A program made the translations under genes and the position numbers. From Chitinophaga niabensis (GTDB taxonomy: Bacteria > Bacteroidota > Bacteroidia > Chitinophagales > Chitinophagaceae): a DNA stretch of 64,000 nt. This document shows positions 27,463 through 36,661 of this stretch, in pieces (the stretch's first letter is position 1; the number at the start of each line of letters is the position of its first letter). The notes beneath the pieces are model-generated. The model did not search any database. It was not told where the DNA came from and was given only the letters and a program-made list of their open reading frames with translations. Where the stretch lies: positions 62,001 through 126,000 of the forward strand of contig JAFIGY010000005.1 of the NCBI GenBank assembly GCA_017849435.1. Reading direction: 5' to 3'.

Positions 27463-28182
27463 ATGCAAAATATCCGTTGTATAGCGATTGACGATGAATT
27501 ACTGGCACTGGATGTCATGGCGGATTACATTCAGAAGGTTCCGTTCCTGGAGCTGGTGCGGACATTCGACAATGTGCTGGAAGCCCTGCCGCTGGTGGAA
27601 AGCGGGCAGGTGGATCTTGTGTTTCTTGACATACAGATGCCGCAACTCACCGGCATGCAATTCCTCCGGCTCATTCATGGTAAAGTCCGTACGATCCTCA
27701 CCACCGCCTATCCCCAATATGCGCTCGACAGCTATGATCATGATGTAATCGACTACCTGCTAAAGCCCATCGCTTTTGACCGTTTTTACAAATCCGTGCA
27801 AAAGGCTGCTGCAATCCTGCGGCCACATCAGGCAGCGCTGATCGCAGAGCGTACCATTCCGGCGGATCCTCCTGCCTTTATTTTTGTTAAGACAGACAGC
27901 AGGATGGTGAAAGTAATGCTCTCCGAGATCCTGTATGTAGAAGGGCTAAAGGACTATATCGCCATTCATACGCCTGCAGAAAAGATTATTACCCTTCAGA
28001 ACATGAAACGGATGGAAGTGATACTCCCGCCGCCCCGTTTTGCCCGCGTGCATAAGTCTTACCTGGTATCCCTTGAAAAGATTGATTCCATTGAGCGGAA
28101 CCGTCTTTTTATAGGGGAGGACGTGATCCCTGTGGGAGAAACTTACCGTGATGCGTTCTTCCGGCTGATCGAACATAGCTGA
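27463..28182 (+). CDS. LytTR-family response regulator
   Basis: A 239-residue DNA-binding regulator. The receiver domain occupies about 3-120, with the acidic pair at D10-D11, phospho-Asp D56 (FLDIQMP) and the conserved K (YLLKPI). The LytTR domain (about 140-238) contains MLSEILYVEGLKDYIAIHT and the FARVHKSYLVS stretch typical of these beta-fold DNA-binding domains. It is the probable partner of the LytS kinase just upstream. The natural targets are likely the neighbouring barrel and protease genes, by position only. Confidence 0.92.
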   Translation: MQNIRCIAIDDELLALDVMADYIQKVPFLELVRTFDNVLEALPLVESGQVDLVFLDIQMPQLTGMQFLRLIHGKVRTILTTAYPQYALDSYDHDVIDYLLKPIAFDRFYKSVQKAAAILRPHQAALIAERTIPADPPAFIFVKTDSRMVKVMLSEILYVEGLKDYIAIHTPAEKIITLQNMKRMEVILPPPRFARVHKSYLVSLEKIDSIERNRLFIGEDVIPVGETYRDAFFRLIEHS

Positions 28183-28241
28183 GGCCAGGGTAATTCATGA
28201 TGAAAGGTTTTTCGGGAAGCCTTTTCCTTCTTATCTTCCGT

Positions 28242-31200
28242 ATGAAATCAAAATTTAACTCCCTTATGAGATCATTAATAGCAGGTTTGCTGGTGGCATC
28301 TTTTTCACTGCCCGCTGCCGCGCAATCAACAGGCGCCTATTTCACGACCTACCCAACATTGACCCCTGATGGCAAAACCGTTATCTTCAGTTTCGAGGGG
28401 GACCTGTGGAAGGCCGATGTACAGAACCCTCAGGCAGTACGTCTCACTGCCATGCCCGGCAGCGAAATCCTCGCGAAAGTTTCACCTGACGGGAAGTGGA
28501 TCGCATTCACAGCATACCAGTTCGGCAATGCGGATGTGTTCCTGATGCCGGTGGAAGGCGGTGATATCAGGCAACTGACCATGCACGAAGCAGGTGACCT
28601 GATGGAGTCCTGGAGCTGGGACTCCCGCTCGGTCTACATCACGTCCTCGCGCGAAGGCACCACTACCAGCTATAAAGTGAGCATCGATGGCGGAACACCG
28701 GTTCGAATGTTCTCCCATTATTTCAACGTCATCCACAATGTAGTGGAACATCCGAGCAGCGGCGAGATTTTCTTCAACGACACCTGGGAAAGCAGCTCCA
28801 TGGCCAACCGCAAACGCTACAAAGGTGATTTCAACCCGGATATCCAATCCTACGTCCCCGCCACAAAGGCTTATAAACGTTATACGGATTACAGGGGTAA
28901 GGACTTCTGGACCACTATCGACCGGAAAGGGAATATTTACTTCGTTTCCGATGAGGCGAACGGTGAATACAATCTGTATACTTTCAGCAACGGCCAGAAG
29001 AAAGCCCTCACCCAATTCCCAACTTCCATCAAACGACCTTTTGTGAATGCCAATGGCGGGAAGATCGTTTTTGAAAAAGACTACCAGGTATGGATCTATG
29101 ATGTAGCCTCCGGTAAATCCGGGAAGCTGGACATCCGCCTGCCCCGCAACCCTGTGCTGCCCAAAGAGCAGGGCTTTGATGTGAAGGACAAGATATCCGC
29201 CTATGACGTTTCCCCCGACGGCAAGAAGCTGGCGTTCATCTCCCGTGGTGAGATTTTCGTTTCTGACGTGGAGGGTAAATTCATCCGACAGATCCCCCGC
29301 CCCGCCGAACGCGCCACACAGGTGGAGTGGCTGGCGGATAACCGTACCCTGCTCTTCAACCAAACCGTTAACGGTTATCTCAACTGGTTCACTGTTCCCG
29401 CAGATGGCAACGGTACGCCGAAACAACTGACGAACGAGAAACGCAATAACCGCAACCTCACGATGAACAAGACCCGCACAATGGCCGTCTATCTCAGCGG
29501 TCGTGATGAAGTACGGGTGATGGACCTCAAAACCTTAGCATCCAGGACCGTGGCTAAAGATGAGCTGTGGGACATGTTCAACAGCGACCCGCGTTTTTCT
29601 CCTAACGACGAGTACGTGGTGTTCACTGCCACCCACAATTTCGAACAGGACATCATGGTACACAATCTGAAAAAGAATACCACCATCAACCTCACCAATA
29701 CCGGCGTTACGGAAACGGCTCCTTTCTGGTCCCCGGATGGAAAGTATATTTATTTCAACTCCTCCCGCACAAAGCCCTCCTATCCTTTTGGCATGGGCAA
29801 TGCCAAGGTATACCGCCTGCCGCTGGACAAATATGATGTGCCCTTCCGTGCTGATAAATTTGACGCGCTTTTCAAGGAAGCTCCAAAGAAGGAAGAAAAG
29901 AAGGATACCGGAAAAGCCGCTACCCCTGCTTCTGCCGTTGCAGCGATCAATATCAATACAGACCGCATCATGAACCGTGTGGAACAGATCTCTCCCGGCT
30001 TCGGATCACAATCCGGACCGGATTATGTTACCCAGAAAGGAGATAAAACCACGCTCTTCTATACCTCCAATCACGATGGCAGGAACGCCCTCTGGAAAAC
30101 GGTACTGGAGCCGTTTGAAGCCACCAAGACCGAAAAGATCGCAGGTACCGAAGGCGGCGGAGCCGGTGATATCAGGGAAGTGGATGGCAAGTTTTTCCTC
30201 CTTGCAGGCGGTGCCATCCAGAAACTGAATGTCGATGCCAATAAAATTGACAAGATCGACATCAGCTTCCCCTTCTATCGCAATCTCCGGGAAGAATTCA
30301 ACCAGATCTTCTACGAAACTTGGGCCAATATCGAGTCCAACTACTACAGTGGCGGATTCCACGGGGCGGACTGGCAAAAACTGCGCGATCAGTACGGCCG
30401 CTTCCTCCCCTACCTGAACAACCGCACCGATCTCCGCACGCTCATGAACGATATGCTCGGCGAACTCAACTCATCCCATATGGGCTTCTACTCCTCCGGT
30501 CCGGATGAGAAGATCAACCTGAGCTACAACACCATGGAAACCGGCATCCTCTTCGAACCGCAAAACCCGTACACGGTTGCCCACATCGTAGCCAACAGTA
30601 ATGCAGACAGGCAAGGCGTAGACATCCGGCCCGGAGACGTTCTCACGAAAGTGAACGGCAAAGCCGTAGATAAATCCATTTGCCGCGATCAATACTTCAC
30701 TGCCCCCACTTTTGAACGGGAGATCGCGCTTACCTTCGAACGCGCCGGCAAACCGTTTGATGTGCGCCTCCATCCCGAAAGCCCGGGCGATCTCAACGGA
30801 CAGCTGTACGATGAATGGATCTACTCCAACGAGCAACGCGTGAACAAGCTCAGTAATAACCGGATCGCCTATACGTACATGAAGAACATGGGTACCGACG
30901 AACTGGAGAAATTCCTGATCGATATGACGGCCAAACTCGGGAATAAGGACGCCCTCATCCTCGACCTCCGCTACAATACCGGCGGTAATGTGCATGACGA
31001 AGTACTGCGCTTCCTCTCCCAACGCCCGTACCTGCAATGGCAATACCGCGACGGCAAATTGTCCCCGCAACCCAACTTCGCCCCTTCCGGCAAACCCATC
31101 GTACTCCTCATCAACGAGCAATCCCTCAGCGATGCGGAAATGACCTCCGCCGGATTCAAAGCCCTGAAACTCGGCAAGATCATCGGCACAGAGTCTTACC

Positions 31201-31412
31201 GCTGGATCATTTTCACCTCCGGGAAAGGCCTCGTGGACGGTTCATTCTACCGCCTCCCCGCCTGGGGCTGCTATACCCTCGACGGAAAAGACCTTGAAAA
31301 AGAAGGCGTTGCCCCGGACATCTACGTGAAAACTACTTTCACGGACCGTCTGGAGGACAAAGACCCGCAAATCGAAAGAGCCGTACAGGAGATCATAAAA
31401 GAACTCAGGTAA
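28242..31412 (+). CDS. Secreted tricorn-type S41 protease
   Basis: A 1056-residue exported protein. It has a signal peptide (ending LPAAAQ), a TolB/WD40-like tricorn beta-propeller with DG repeats (about 40-520: PDGKWIAF, PDGKKLAFIS, PDGKYIYFNSS), a linker rich in Lys and Ala, a PDZ domain (about 750-840: VDIRPGDVLTKVNGKAVD) and a C-terminal S41 peptidase domain. The catalytic serine is expected in NEQSLSDAEM, at S961 or S963. The product is a periplasmic or surface serine protease that trims peptides. ATG 28242 is chosen over 28197. Only the shorter forms give a clean signal peptide; ATG 28266 is possible too. It follows the LytTR regulator by 59 bases. Confidence 0.88.
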   Translation: MKSKFNSLMRSLIAGLLVASFSLPAAAQSTGAYFTTYPTLTPDGKTVIFSFEGDLWKADVQNPQAVRLTAMPGSEILAKVSPDGKWIAFTAYQFGNADVFLMPVEGGDIRQLTMHEAGDLMESWSWDSRSVYITSSREGTTTSYKVSIDGGTPVRMFSHYFNVIHNVVEHPSSGEIFFNDTWESSSMANRKRYKGDFNPDIQSYVPATKAYKRYTDYRGKDFWTTIDRKGNIYFVSDEANGEYNLYTFSNGQKKALTQFPTSIKRPFVNANGGKIVFEKDYQVWIYDVASGKSGKLDIRLPRNPVLPKEQGFDVKDKISAYDVSPDGKKLAFISRGEIFVSDVEGKFIRQIPRPAERATQVEWLADNRTLLFNQTVNGYLNWFTVPADGNGTPKQLTNEKRNNRNLTMNKTRTMAVYLSGRDEVRVMDLKTLASRTVAKDELWDMFNSDPRFSPNDEYVVFTATHNFEQDIMVHNLKKNTTINLTNTGVTETAPFWSPDGKYIYFNSSRTKPSYPFGMGNAKVYRLPLDKYDVPFRADKFDALFKEAPKKEEKKDTGKAATPASAVAAININTDRIMNRVEQISPGFGSQSGPDYVTQKGDKTTLFYTSNHDGRNALWKTVLEPFEATKTEKIAGTEGGGAGDIREVDGKFFLLAGGAIQKLNVDANKIDKIDISFPFYRNLREEFNQIFYETWANIESNYYSGGFHGADWQKLRDQYGRFLPYLNNRTDLRTLMNDMLGELNSSHMGFYSSGPDEKINLSYNTMETGILFEPQNPYTVAHIVANSNADRQGVDIRPGDVLTKVNGKAVDKSICRDQYFTAPTFEREIALTFERAGKPFDVRLHPESPGDLNGQLYDEWIYSNEQRVNKLSNNRIAYTYMKNMGTDELEKFLIDMTAKLGNKDALILDLRYNTGGNVHDEVLRFLSQRPYLQWQYRDGKLSPQPNFAPSGKPIVLLINEQSLSDAEMTSAGFKALKLGKIIGTESYRWIIFTSGKGLVDGSFYRLPAWGCYTLDGKDLEKEGVAPDIYVKTTFTDRLEDKDPQIERAVQEIIKELR

Positions 31413-31432
31413 ACCACTACATCCATCTTCAG

Positions 31433-31468
31433 GAGGCTGACTGAACGTTCTTTAGTCAGCCTCTTTTT
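31433..31468 (+). terminator. Terminator of the S41 protease gene
   Basis: A 10-bp stem GAGGCTGACT/AGTCAGCCTC with an 11-base loop and five Ts at 31464-31468. It overlaps the last codons of the minus-strand gene that stops at 31452. There is no T-tract on the other side, so it serves the plus strand only. Confidence 0.75.
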
Positions 31469-31814
31469 GTAAATACAACCGCCACTCCTCCGGCAACTCG
31501 ATCCTGCAGGACATATCATACAAGGAAGTACCGCTCTTGATACACCGCAATATCTCCCGGATACCCCGGATGTAAAAGTCCGGCGGAAATATTCCGGCCG
31601 GCCCGATCTGCCATCCCAGCTCCACAAGATTTTCGTATAACCGTCCCCGTAACATCCCCTGTTCAAAATATGTTTTCATCATTGCCTTCAACGACGCCTT
31701 CGCCTCCTCCCTCGATCCCCCTTCTCCGGTCAGGTCCAAAGCAGGGATATGCATGTAATACCGTCCTGCCACATCCTGGTACATCACCCCTTTGAGAAAT
31801 ATGCTGCTTGTCAT
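31452..31814 (-). CDS. HicB-like antitoxin-type protein without partner
   Basis: A 120-residue protein. The N-terminal half (FLKGVMYQDVAGRYYMHIPALDLTGEGGSREEAKASLKAM) has the beta-strand, Gly-turn and EEA-helix pattern of HicB/UPF0150 proteins. The rest is not recognisable. HicB normally neutralises a HicA mRNA interferase encoded next to it. No HicA-like gene is seen within the neighbours, so this may be a solitary regulator or a relic. I start at ATG 31814; a longer in-frame start exists at 31865. The coding call is moderate. Confidence 0.5.
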   Translation of the reverse strand: MTSSIFLKGVMYQDVAGRYYMHIPALDLTGEGGSREEAKASLKAMMKTYFEQGMLRGRLYENLVELGWQIGPAGIFPPDFYIRGIREILRCIKSGTSLYDMSCRIELPEEWRLYLQKEAD

Positions 31815-31957
31815 TCCGCATGATTTCGTTGTTCTCAAAACTAGGCGAAAAATGGCCCCGGGCATGAGAAAAAGAGCGACGATATCTCCGAAAAAGCGAG
31901 AAAATCTCCGATATGGAATATAACGAAGGGTTCATACAGGAGTATTATCTTAGGGAT

Positions 31958-32818
31958 ATGAAAACAACCGCTTCTACGCTACTGCTATGCCTGGTAATGG
32001 CCCTCGCCGCGTCCGCACAGGACAATCCGCTTCAGGCCATGACCTTCAACATCCGCTACAACAACCCGTCCGATAGCATCAATGCCTGGCCAAACCGAAA
32101 AGATAAACTGGCCTCACAGGTATTATACCATCACCCGCAGATCCTCGGCGTACAGGAAGCCCTTTGGGATCAAATGCAGGACCTCGCACAAGCCCTGCCA
32201 CAATACAAATTCACAGGCGTTGGCAGGGATGACGGCGCAAAGAAAGGAGAATTCTCCGCCATCTTCTATGATACCACCCGCCTGCAACTACTCAACTCCA
32301 ATACTTTCTGGCTCTCGGAAACACCGGAAAAGACCGGTAGCAAAGGATGGGACGCCGCTATCTGCCGCATCGTAACCTGGGCCCGCTTCCGCGATAAAAA
32401 AACAAAAAAGGAATTCTATCATTTCAACACCCACTTCGATCATATGGGAAAAATCGCAAGAAGGGAAAGCGCCAGACTGCTGCTGCAAAAAGTAGCACAG
32501 ATCACCGGCAGGGTACCAGCCATCATCACAGGCGATTTCAACGCTACCCCGGATGATGAGCCCATCCGCGTGATCATGGACGAACAAAACCCCTTGCATC
32601 TGAAAGATGCGAAGCTCCTCAGCCAAACGCCCCACTACGGCCCTTCCGGCACCTTTAACGGGTTTAAAAGAAGCGAGACCGGCGATCAGCCAATCGATTA
32701 TATTTTCCTGAAAGGCAACTGGACAGTGCTGCAGCATGCTACCATCTCCCAGACCTGGAAAGGACTCTTTGCATCCGATCATTTCTCCGTGATCGCGAAA
32801 CTTGTATTCGCAAAGTGA
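31958..32818 (+). CDS. Secreted endonuclease/exonuclease/phosphatase-family hydrolase
   Basis: A 286-residue exported hydrolase. It has a signal peptide (1-20, ending ALAASAQ) and then the EEP fold: MTFNIRYNNPSD (Asn as first metal-site motif), GVQEALWDQM (Glu), FYHFNTHFDHMG (catalytic His), ITGDFNATPDD (Asp, Asn) and FASDHFSVIAKL (C-terminal DH pair). All catalytic motifs are present. The substrate could be a phosphodiester, a sphingolipid or DNA; no extra domain decides. ATG 31958 is chosen because the longer ORF from 31913 lacks a signal peptide. TATCTTAG (one mismatch from TAnnTTTG) lies just upstream. Confidence 0.9.
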   Translation: MKTTASTLLLCLVMALAASAQDNPLQAMTFNIRYNNPSDSINAWPNRKDKLASQVLYHHPQILGVQEALWDQMQDLAQALPQYKFTGVGRDDGAKKGEFSAIFYDTTRLQLLNSNTFWLSETPEKTGSKGWDAAICRIVTWARFRDKKTKKEFYHFNTHFDHMGKIARRESARLLLQKVAQITGRVPAIITGDFNATPDDEPIRVIMDEQNPLHLKDAKLLSQTPHYGPSGTFNGFKRSETGDQPIDYIFLKGNWTVLQHATISQTWKGLFASDHFSVIAKLVFAK

Positions 32819-32832
32819 TCGGCACAAAAATA

Positions 32833-32870
32833 AAATGCCCCCAAAAGTCGCTGACTTTTTGGGGGCATTT
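32833..32870. terminator. Bidirectional terminator after the EEP hydrolase gene
   Basis: A 17-bp stem AAATGCCCCCAAAAGTC with a GCT loop and one bulged T, between two convergent genes. T-tracts are formed by the stem ends on both strands. Confidence 0.85.
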
Positions 32871-32909
32871 CAATATAGAGATGTCCTCTTCCCAAACGTT
32901 GAAGATCGT

Positions 32910-33902
32910 TTACTTCCGTTGCTCTATTGCCACTCTCGTGGGCGTATCCTTCCCGTTCACAATGCTTCCTGCACTCACCGCTATCGCTTCAATAATATCT
33001 GCGATGTTCTGCATATCCAGACTTTCCACTTCATCATCCACACTGTGATACAATTTATCTTTGTCGATCTGCGTGGTGGAGATCGTATGCGCAGGTACGC
33101 CTAAACGCGCCAGCGTCGCATTGTCCGAGCGATAGAACAGTTGCTGCTCGGGGTATGGGTCAGGATAGAAATGAAAGCTTGATCCCTGAAGGTTCTGCTG
33201 CAGGATCTTCCCGAAATCTGATCGCTCATATCCCGTGATGAATGCGCTGTTCCTGCCGAACTTCGATTCCTTGCCGATCATCTCGATGTTGAACATGGCC
33301 ATGATCTTCGCCGGATCCAGTTGTTTGGAAAAATAACGGGAGCCGAATCCCCCCATCTCCTCACCCGTAAACGTCACAAATATCACGCTGCGCTCCGGCC
33401 GGTGCTGTTGAAAATATTTCGCCAGCAATATCACCGCAGTAACCCCGGAGGCATCATCATCCGCGCCATTCGCAATACTATCTCCCTCCACGGGTTTGCG
33501 GATGCCGATATGATCGTAATGGGCGGAAAAGATTACATATTCCTCCGGCCGGCTGCTCCCTTCTATCATGCCCGCTACATTATGCAGGAACTTCGGCTGC
33601 TCATCCGCTTTCAGGGAATCCAGGGACTTCAGCTGTCGCCCCACCATGGCAAAGTTCTGCCGGTAGTCCTCCGCTCCGGGCAAGGGTTTCAGCTTTGCTT
33701 TACGGAACTCGGACTCAATGAACAACGATGCTTTTTCAATACCGGGTGAAAAAGTGGCGCGCCCTTCCATACTGTCTGCCGCCAATACGCTGATAATGCG
33801 GCTGACTTCCGTCGGTTCTGTCTTCTGCGCTTTCAGAAATGTACAAGGGAAAAATACGCCCGCCAATAGCAGGCCCGCCAGGCGGGAGGGTTGAAACTTC
33901 AT
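32910..33902 (-). CDS. M28-family zinc aminopeptidase, exported
   Basis: A 330-residue exported peptidase. The N-terminus is hydrophobic (1-25, ending LKAQ). The zinc-binding residues of family M28 are visible: H128 and D130 (SAHYDHIG), D149 (NGADDDASG), then E181-E182 (FTGEEMGG), a later Asp in the FNIEMIG region, and the His in HTISTTQID. No PA domain. The predicted role is removal of N-terminal amino acids from peptides in the periplasm or outside. It is convergent with the EEP hydrolase gene and divergent from ruvB. Confidence 0.9.
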   Translation of the reverse strand: MKFQPSRLAGLLLAGVFFPCTFLKAQKTEPTEVSRIISVLAADSMEGRATFSPGIEKASLFIESEFRKAKLKPLPGAEDYRQNFAMVGRQLKSLDSLKADEQPKFLHNVAGMIEGSSRPEEYVIFSAHYDHIGIRKPVEGDSIANGADDDASGVTAVILLAKYFQQHRPERSVIFVTFTGEEMGGFGSRYFSKQLDPAKIMAMFNIEMIGKESKFGRNSAFITGYERSDFGKILQQNLQGSSFHFYPDPYPEQQLFYRSDNATLARLGVPAHTISTTQIDKDKLYHSVDDEVESLDMQNIADIIEAIAVSAGSIVNGKDTPTRVAIEQRK

Positions 33903-34013
33903 AACTGGTTTTCGATTTGCTGGACGTTAAAAATACTGGAATTCAATGATTGTAAGCCGATTTTTTATACCGCGCCGGCTTGAAAGCGGCCGCTGCTTCC
34001 GGAAATGTTTTCA

Positions 34014-34021
34014 TAAATTTG
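34014..34021 (+). promoter_or_regulatory. -7 box for ruvB
   Basis: TAAATTTG is a full match. It predicts a start near 34028 and a leader of about 28 bases before ATG 34056. It lies in the 153-base divergent gap between the M28 gene and ruvB. Confidence 0.5.
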
Positions 34022-34055
34022 AGCTATAACTCAAGGAACATCATCATATCACGCA

Positions 34056-35084
34056 ATGTCCAACCCACACACAAGACCAGATGAGAACCGGCTCAGCGCC
34101 GCAGAGAAGGAGTTTGAGAACAGCATCCGGCCGCGGGAAATCGTGGATTTTTCCGGGCAGGACCAGATCATCGAAAACCTCAAGATCTTCATCAAAGCAG
34201 CGAAACTGCGCGGCGAAGCGCTGGATCATATCCTTTTTCATGGTCCTCCGGGCCTGGGTAAAACCACCCTGTCCCGCATCGTGGCGAATGAGCTGGGTGT
34301 GAACATCCGCGAAACATCCGGACCGGTGATAGAAAAGCCGGGAGATCTGGCGGGCCTGCTCACCAACCTTGAAGAAAAGGATGTGCTGTTTGTAGACGAG
34401 ATACACCGGTTGAGCACGGTGGTGGAAGAATACCTGTACTCCGCAATGGAAGATTACAGGATCGATATCATGATCGATTCGGGTCCCAATGCACGCTCCG
34501 TGCAGATCAACCTGCACCCTTTCACATTGATCGGCGCCACTACCCGCTCGGGATTGCTGACAGCGCCGCTGCTGAGCCGTTTCGGCATCAAATCAAGACT
34601 GGAATATTATACTGCGGCCACTTTGCAGAAGATCCTCTGGCGGGCGGCAGGCCTCCTCAACACAAAGATCACTTCAGACGCCGCCATGGAAATTGCCCGG
34701 CGCTCCCGCGGAACGCCCCGCATCGCCAACGGCCTCCTTCGCCGGGTAAGGGATTTCGCGCAGGTGATCGGCAATGGCGTGATCGATATGGAAATCGCGC
34801 AATTCAGCCTGAAAGCGTTGAGTGTGGATGAATATGGACTGGATGAGATGGATAACCGCATCCTCAATGTTATTATTGAAAATTTCAAAGGCGGCCCCGT
34901 GGGCATCACTACCATTGCCACAGCCGTAGGGGAAGAACCCGGAACGCTGGAGGAAGTGTATGAGCCTTTCCTGATCCAGGAAGGGTTCATCAAACGCACC
35001 CCACGCGGTCGCGAGGTGACGGAGAAAGCTTATCATCATATGGGCAAAAACCCGCGGGGAAGCGGAAGCAACCTGTTGTTCTAA
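34056..35084 (+). CDS. ruvB: Holliday junction branch-migration ATPase RuvB
   Basis: A 342-residue AAA+ motor that drives branch migration with RuvA. It has the family N-terminus ([18 protein letters not shown]), Walker A GPPGLGKT (63-70), Walker B VDEIHRL (D114-E115), sensor 1 [18 protein letters not shown] with the arginine finger, and the C-terminal winged helix ending in RTPRGREVT. Length is normal. RuvC is encoded 3 kb away on the same strand; RuvA is not in the window. Confidence 0.97.
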   Translation: MSNPHTRPDENRLSAAEKEFENSIRPREIVDFSGQDQIIENLKIFIKAAKLRGEALDHILFHGPPGLGKTTLSRIVANELGVNIRETSGPVIEKPGDLAGLLTNLEEKDVLFVDEIHRLSTVVEEYLYSAMEDYRIDIMIDSGPNARSVQINLHPFTLIGATTRSGLLTAPLLSRFGIKSRLEYYTAATLQKILWRAAGLLNTKITSDAAMEIARRSRGTPRIANGLLRRVRDFAQVIGNGVIDMEIAQFSLKALSVDEYGLDEMDNRILNVIIENFKGGPVGITTIATAVGEEPGTLEEVYEPFLIQEGFIKRTPRGREVTEKAYHHMGKNPRGSGSNLLF

Positions 35085-35097
35085 AAGCAACGATCTG

Positions 35098-35799
35098 TTA
35101 ATCCTTTACGACTAACCGGAAGCCATTCCCGTGAATGTTCACGATCTCGATATTGGAATCGTCTTTCAGGTACTTGCGCAGCTTGGCGATATACACATCC
35201 ATGCTCCTTCCGTTAAAATAGGTATCGCTGCCCCAGATCTTTTTCAGCGCCACTTCGCGGGGAAGCAGATCGTTCTTGTGCTCGCAGAGCATATGCAGCA
35301 ATTCGTTCTCTTTGGGAGAGAGGGTATGGGAATCGCTTTCTTTGGTGAGTGTGCGTAACCGGGAATTGAAGGCATACTGCCCGATCCTGAACTCGAACTG
35401 CTCTTCTTCCTTGCTGTTCAGCTCCTGATTGCGTTTCAGGATGGCTTTTATTTTCAGCAGCAGCAGTTCGCTGTCGAAAGGCTTGGAAATATAATCATCC
35501 GCACCCAGTTTATATCCCTGGATGATATCTTCTTTCATAGTCTTGGCAGACAGGAAAAAGAGGGGGATATCAGGGTCTACATCGCGGATCTCCTCGGCCA
35601 GCTTAAAACCGTCCATATTGGGCATCATGATGTCCAGCAGACAGATGTCGAATTTCTCGCGACGGAATGCGGCAAGGGCCAGGATGCCGTCCCGGCAGAG
35701 CTCTACATCATAATCGTTCAGCTCAAGGTAATTCTTCAGTACCATGCCCAGGTTGGTATCGTCTTCGGCCAGCAGTATCTTGGGTTTACGTTCTTCCAT
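35098..35799 (-). CDS. OmpR-family response regulator, orphan
   Basis: A 233-residue response regulator. The receiver domain has E12-D13-D14 (AEDD), phospho-Asp D56 (CLLDIMMP) and K in SKPFD. It is followed by an OmpR-type winged helix (about 135-231) ending in GNGFRLVV. No kinase gene adjoins it, so its partner is encoded elsewhere. It is a close relative of the regulator at 38411-39112: same length, shared GRSMDVxIxKxRK in the recognition-helix region. It is convergent with ruvB and 60 bases upstream of the DUF3108 gene's end. Confidence 0.9.
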   Translation of the reverse strand: MEERKPKILLAEDDTNLGMVLKNYLELNDYDVELCRDGILALAAFRREKFDICLLDIMMPNMDGFKLAEEIRDVDPDIPLFFLSAKTMKEDIIQGYKLGADDYISKPFDSELLLLKIKAILKRNQELNSKEEEQFEFRIGQYAFNSRLRTLTKESDSHTLSPKENELLHMLCEHKNDLLPREVALKKIWGSDTYFNGRSMDVYIAKLRKYLKDDSNIEIVNIHGNGFRLVVKD

Positions 35800-35859
35800 A
35801 ACTAAATGATTTTAAGCTGGGACAAATATAACGGTAAATGATGAATCCGGCGAAAGGCG

Positions 35860-36651
35860 CTATCTTTTCCTGATCAGGGCGCTAAGGGGGTAGCGAAGGT
35901 TGTTGTAACCGATCATATCCACCTTGATGCTGCCCACGGAAATAGGGCTGTCGATCCGCAGGGGAATCTTGTTCCCGTCATCGCTCACCCATACCGTCAT
36001 CTGTTCCCCGCCCTGGAAGATCGTGCCTTTGATCAGGAGGGGTTTGAATTTGATGGCGCGGAACTTCCCATAACGGGTATCTACTTCTTCTTTTCCCATG
36101 TAACGGATATAGATATCATAGACCTCATCATCGAGGAACATGGTAAAGGGAATCTTGTCTCCCGCTTTGTACCTGGCAAAATCGATGTTACGGGCGTAGT
36201 AGATGGCGCTGATCACATCCTGAATGCAGGGAGGCACCTTGAAGGTACCATTGGTGCTAACGGCTGTACCGGCTTCGCGGTTGAAGCCTACGTTGTTGTA
36301 TATTTTGTAACCGCCTTCATTCACATTGCGAATAAAACGGATAGGCAGCATGGTGGCCGTATCGATATAGCTTTCATATTTGTCGCGCACCTTGAATATC
36401 CAGTCATAGGTCCGGTACGTGCGCCCGTCTCCCACCACATGATAGGCATCCTTCCCGTTGTACTTTTCCAGATTACAGGAGAAAGTCGCTTCCCCGGCGC
36501 CGACATACATGCTGCCGAGGTTATAGAAGACCTTGAGCGTGAGGGATTCGCCTGCTTTGAAGCTGGTATTGGTGATGCCACAGAAGTTATCCTGCGCGGA
36601 ACTGCGTTGGACGAGGGCTAATCCGCACAGCAACAGTAGAAAATACTTCAT
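35860..36651 (-). CDS. DUF3108 domain protein, exported
   Basis: A 263-residue protein with a signal peptide (1-19, ending RSSA). The body matches the DUF3108 pattern: GESLTLKVFYNLGSMYVGAGEATF near the start, IFKVRDKYESYIDTATMLPIRF in the middle, and GEQMTVWVSDDGNKIPLRID near the end. The last three are the best-conserved blocks of the family. DUF3108 proteins are periplasmic beta-rich proteins of unknown function. It follows the flippase-like gene by 10 bases, so both form an operon. The segment just after the start codon carries an odd TCGATCGATCG run. Confidence 0.85.
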   Translation of the reverse strand: MKYFLLLLCGLALVQRSSAQDNFCGITNTSFKAGESLTLKVFYNLGSMYVGAGEATFSCNLEKYNGKDAYHVVGDGRTYRTYDWIFKVRDKYESYIDTATMLPIRFIRNVNEGGYKIYNNVGFNREAGTAVSTNGTFKVPPCIQDVISAIYYARNIDFARYKAGDKIPFTMFLDDEVYDIYIRYMGKEEVDTRYGKFRAIKFKPLLIKGTIFQGGEQMTVWVSDDGNKIPLRIDSPISVGSIKVDMIGYNNLRYPLSALIRKR

Positions 36652-36661
36652 CGATCGATCG

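Noticed and set aside
31452-31814. Complete HicAB toxin-antitoxin system
   Set aside because: No HicA-like gene was found in either neighbour.
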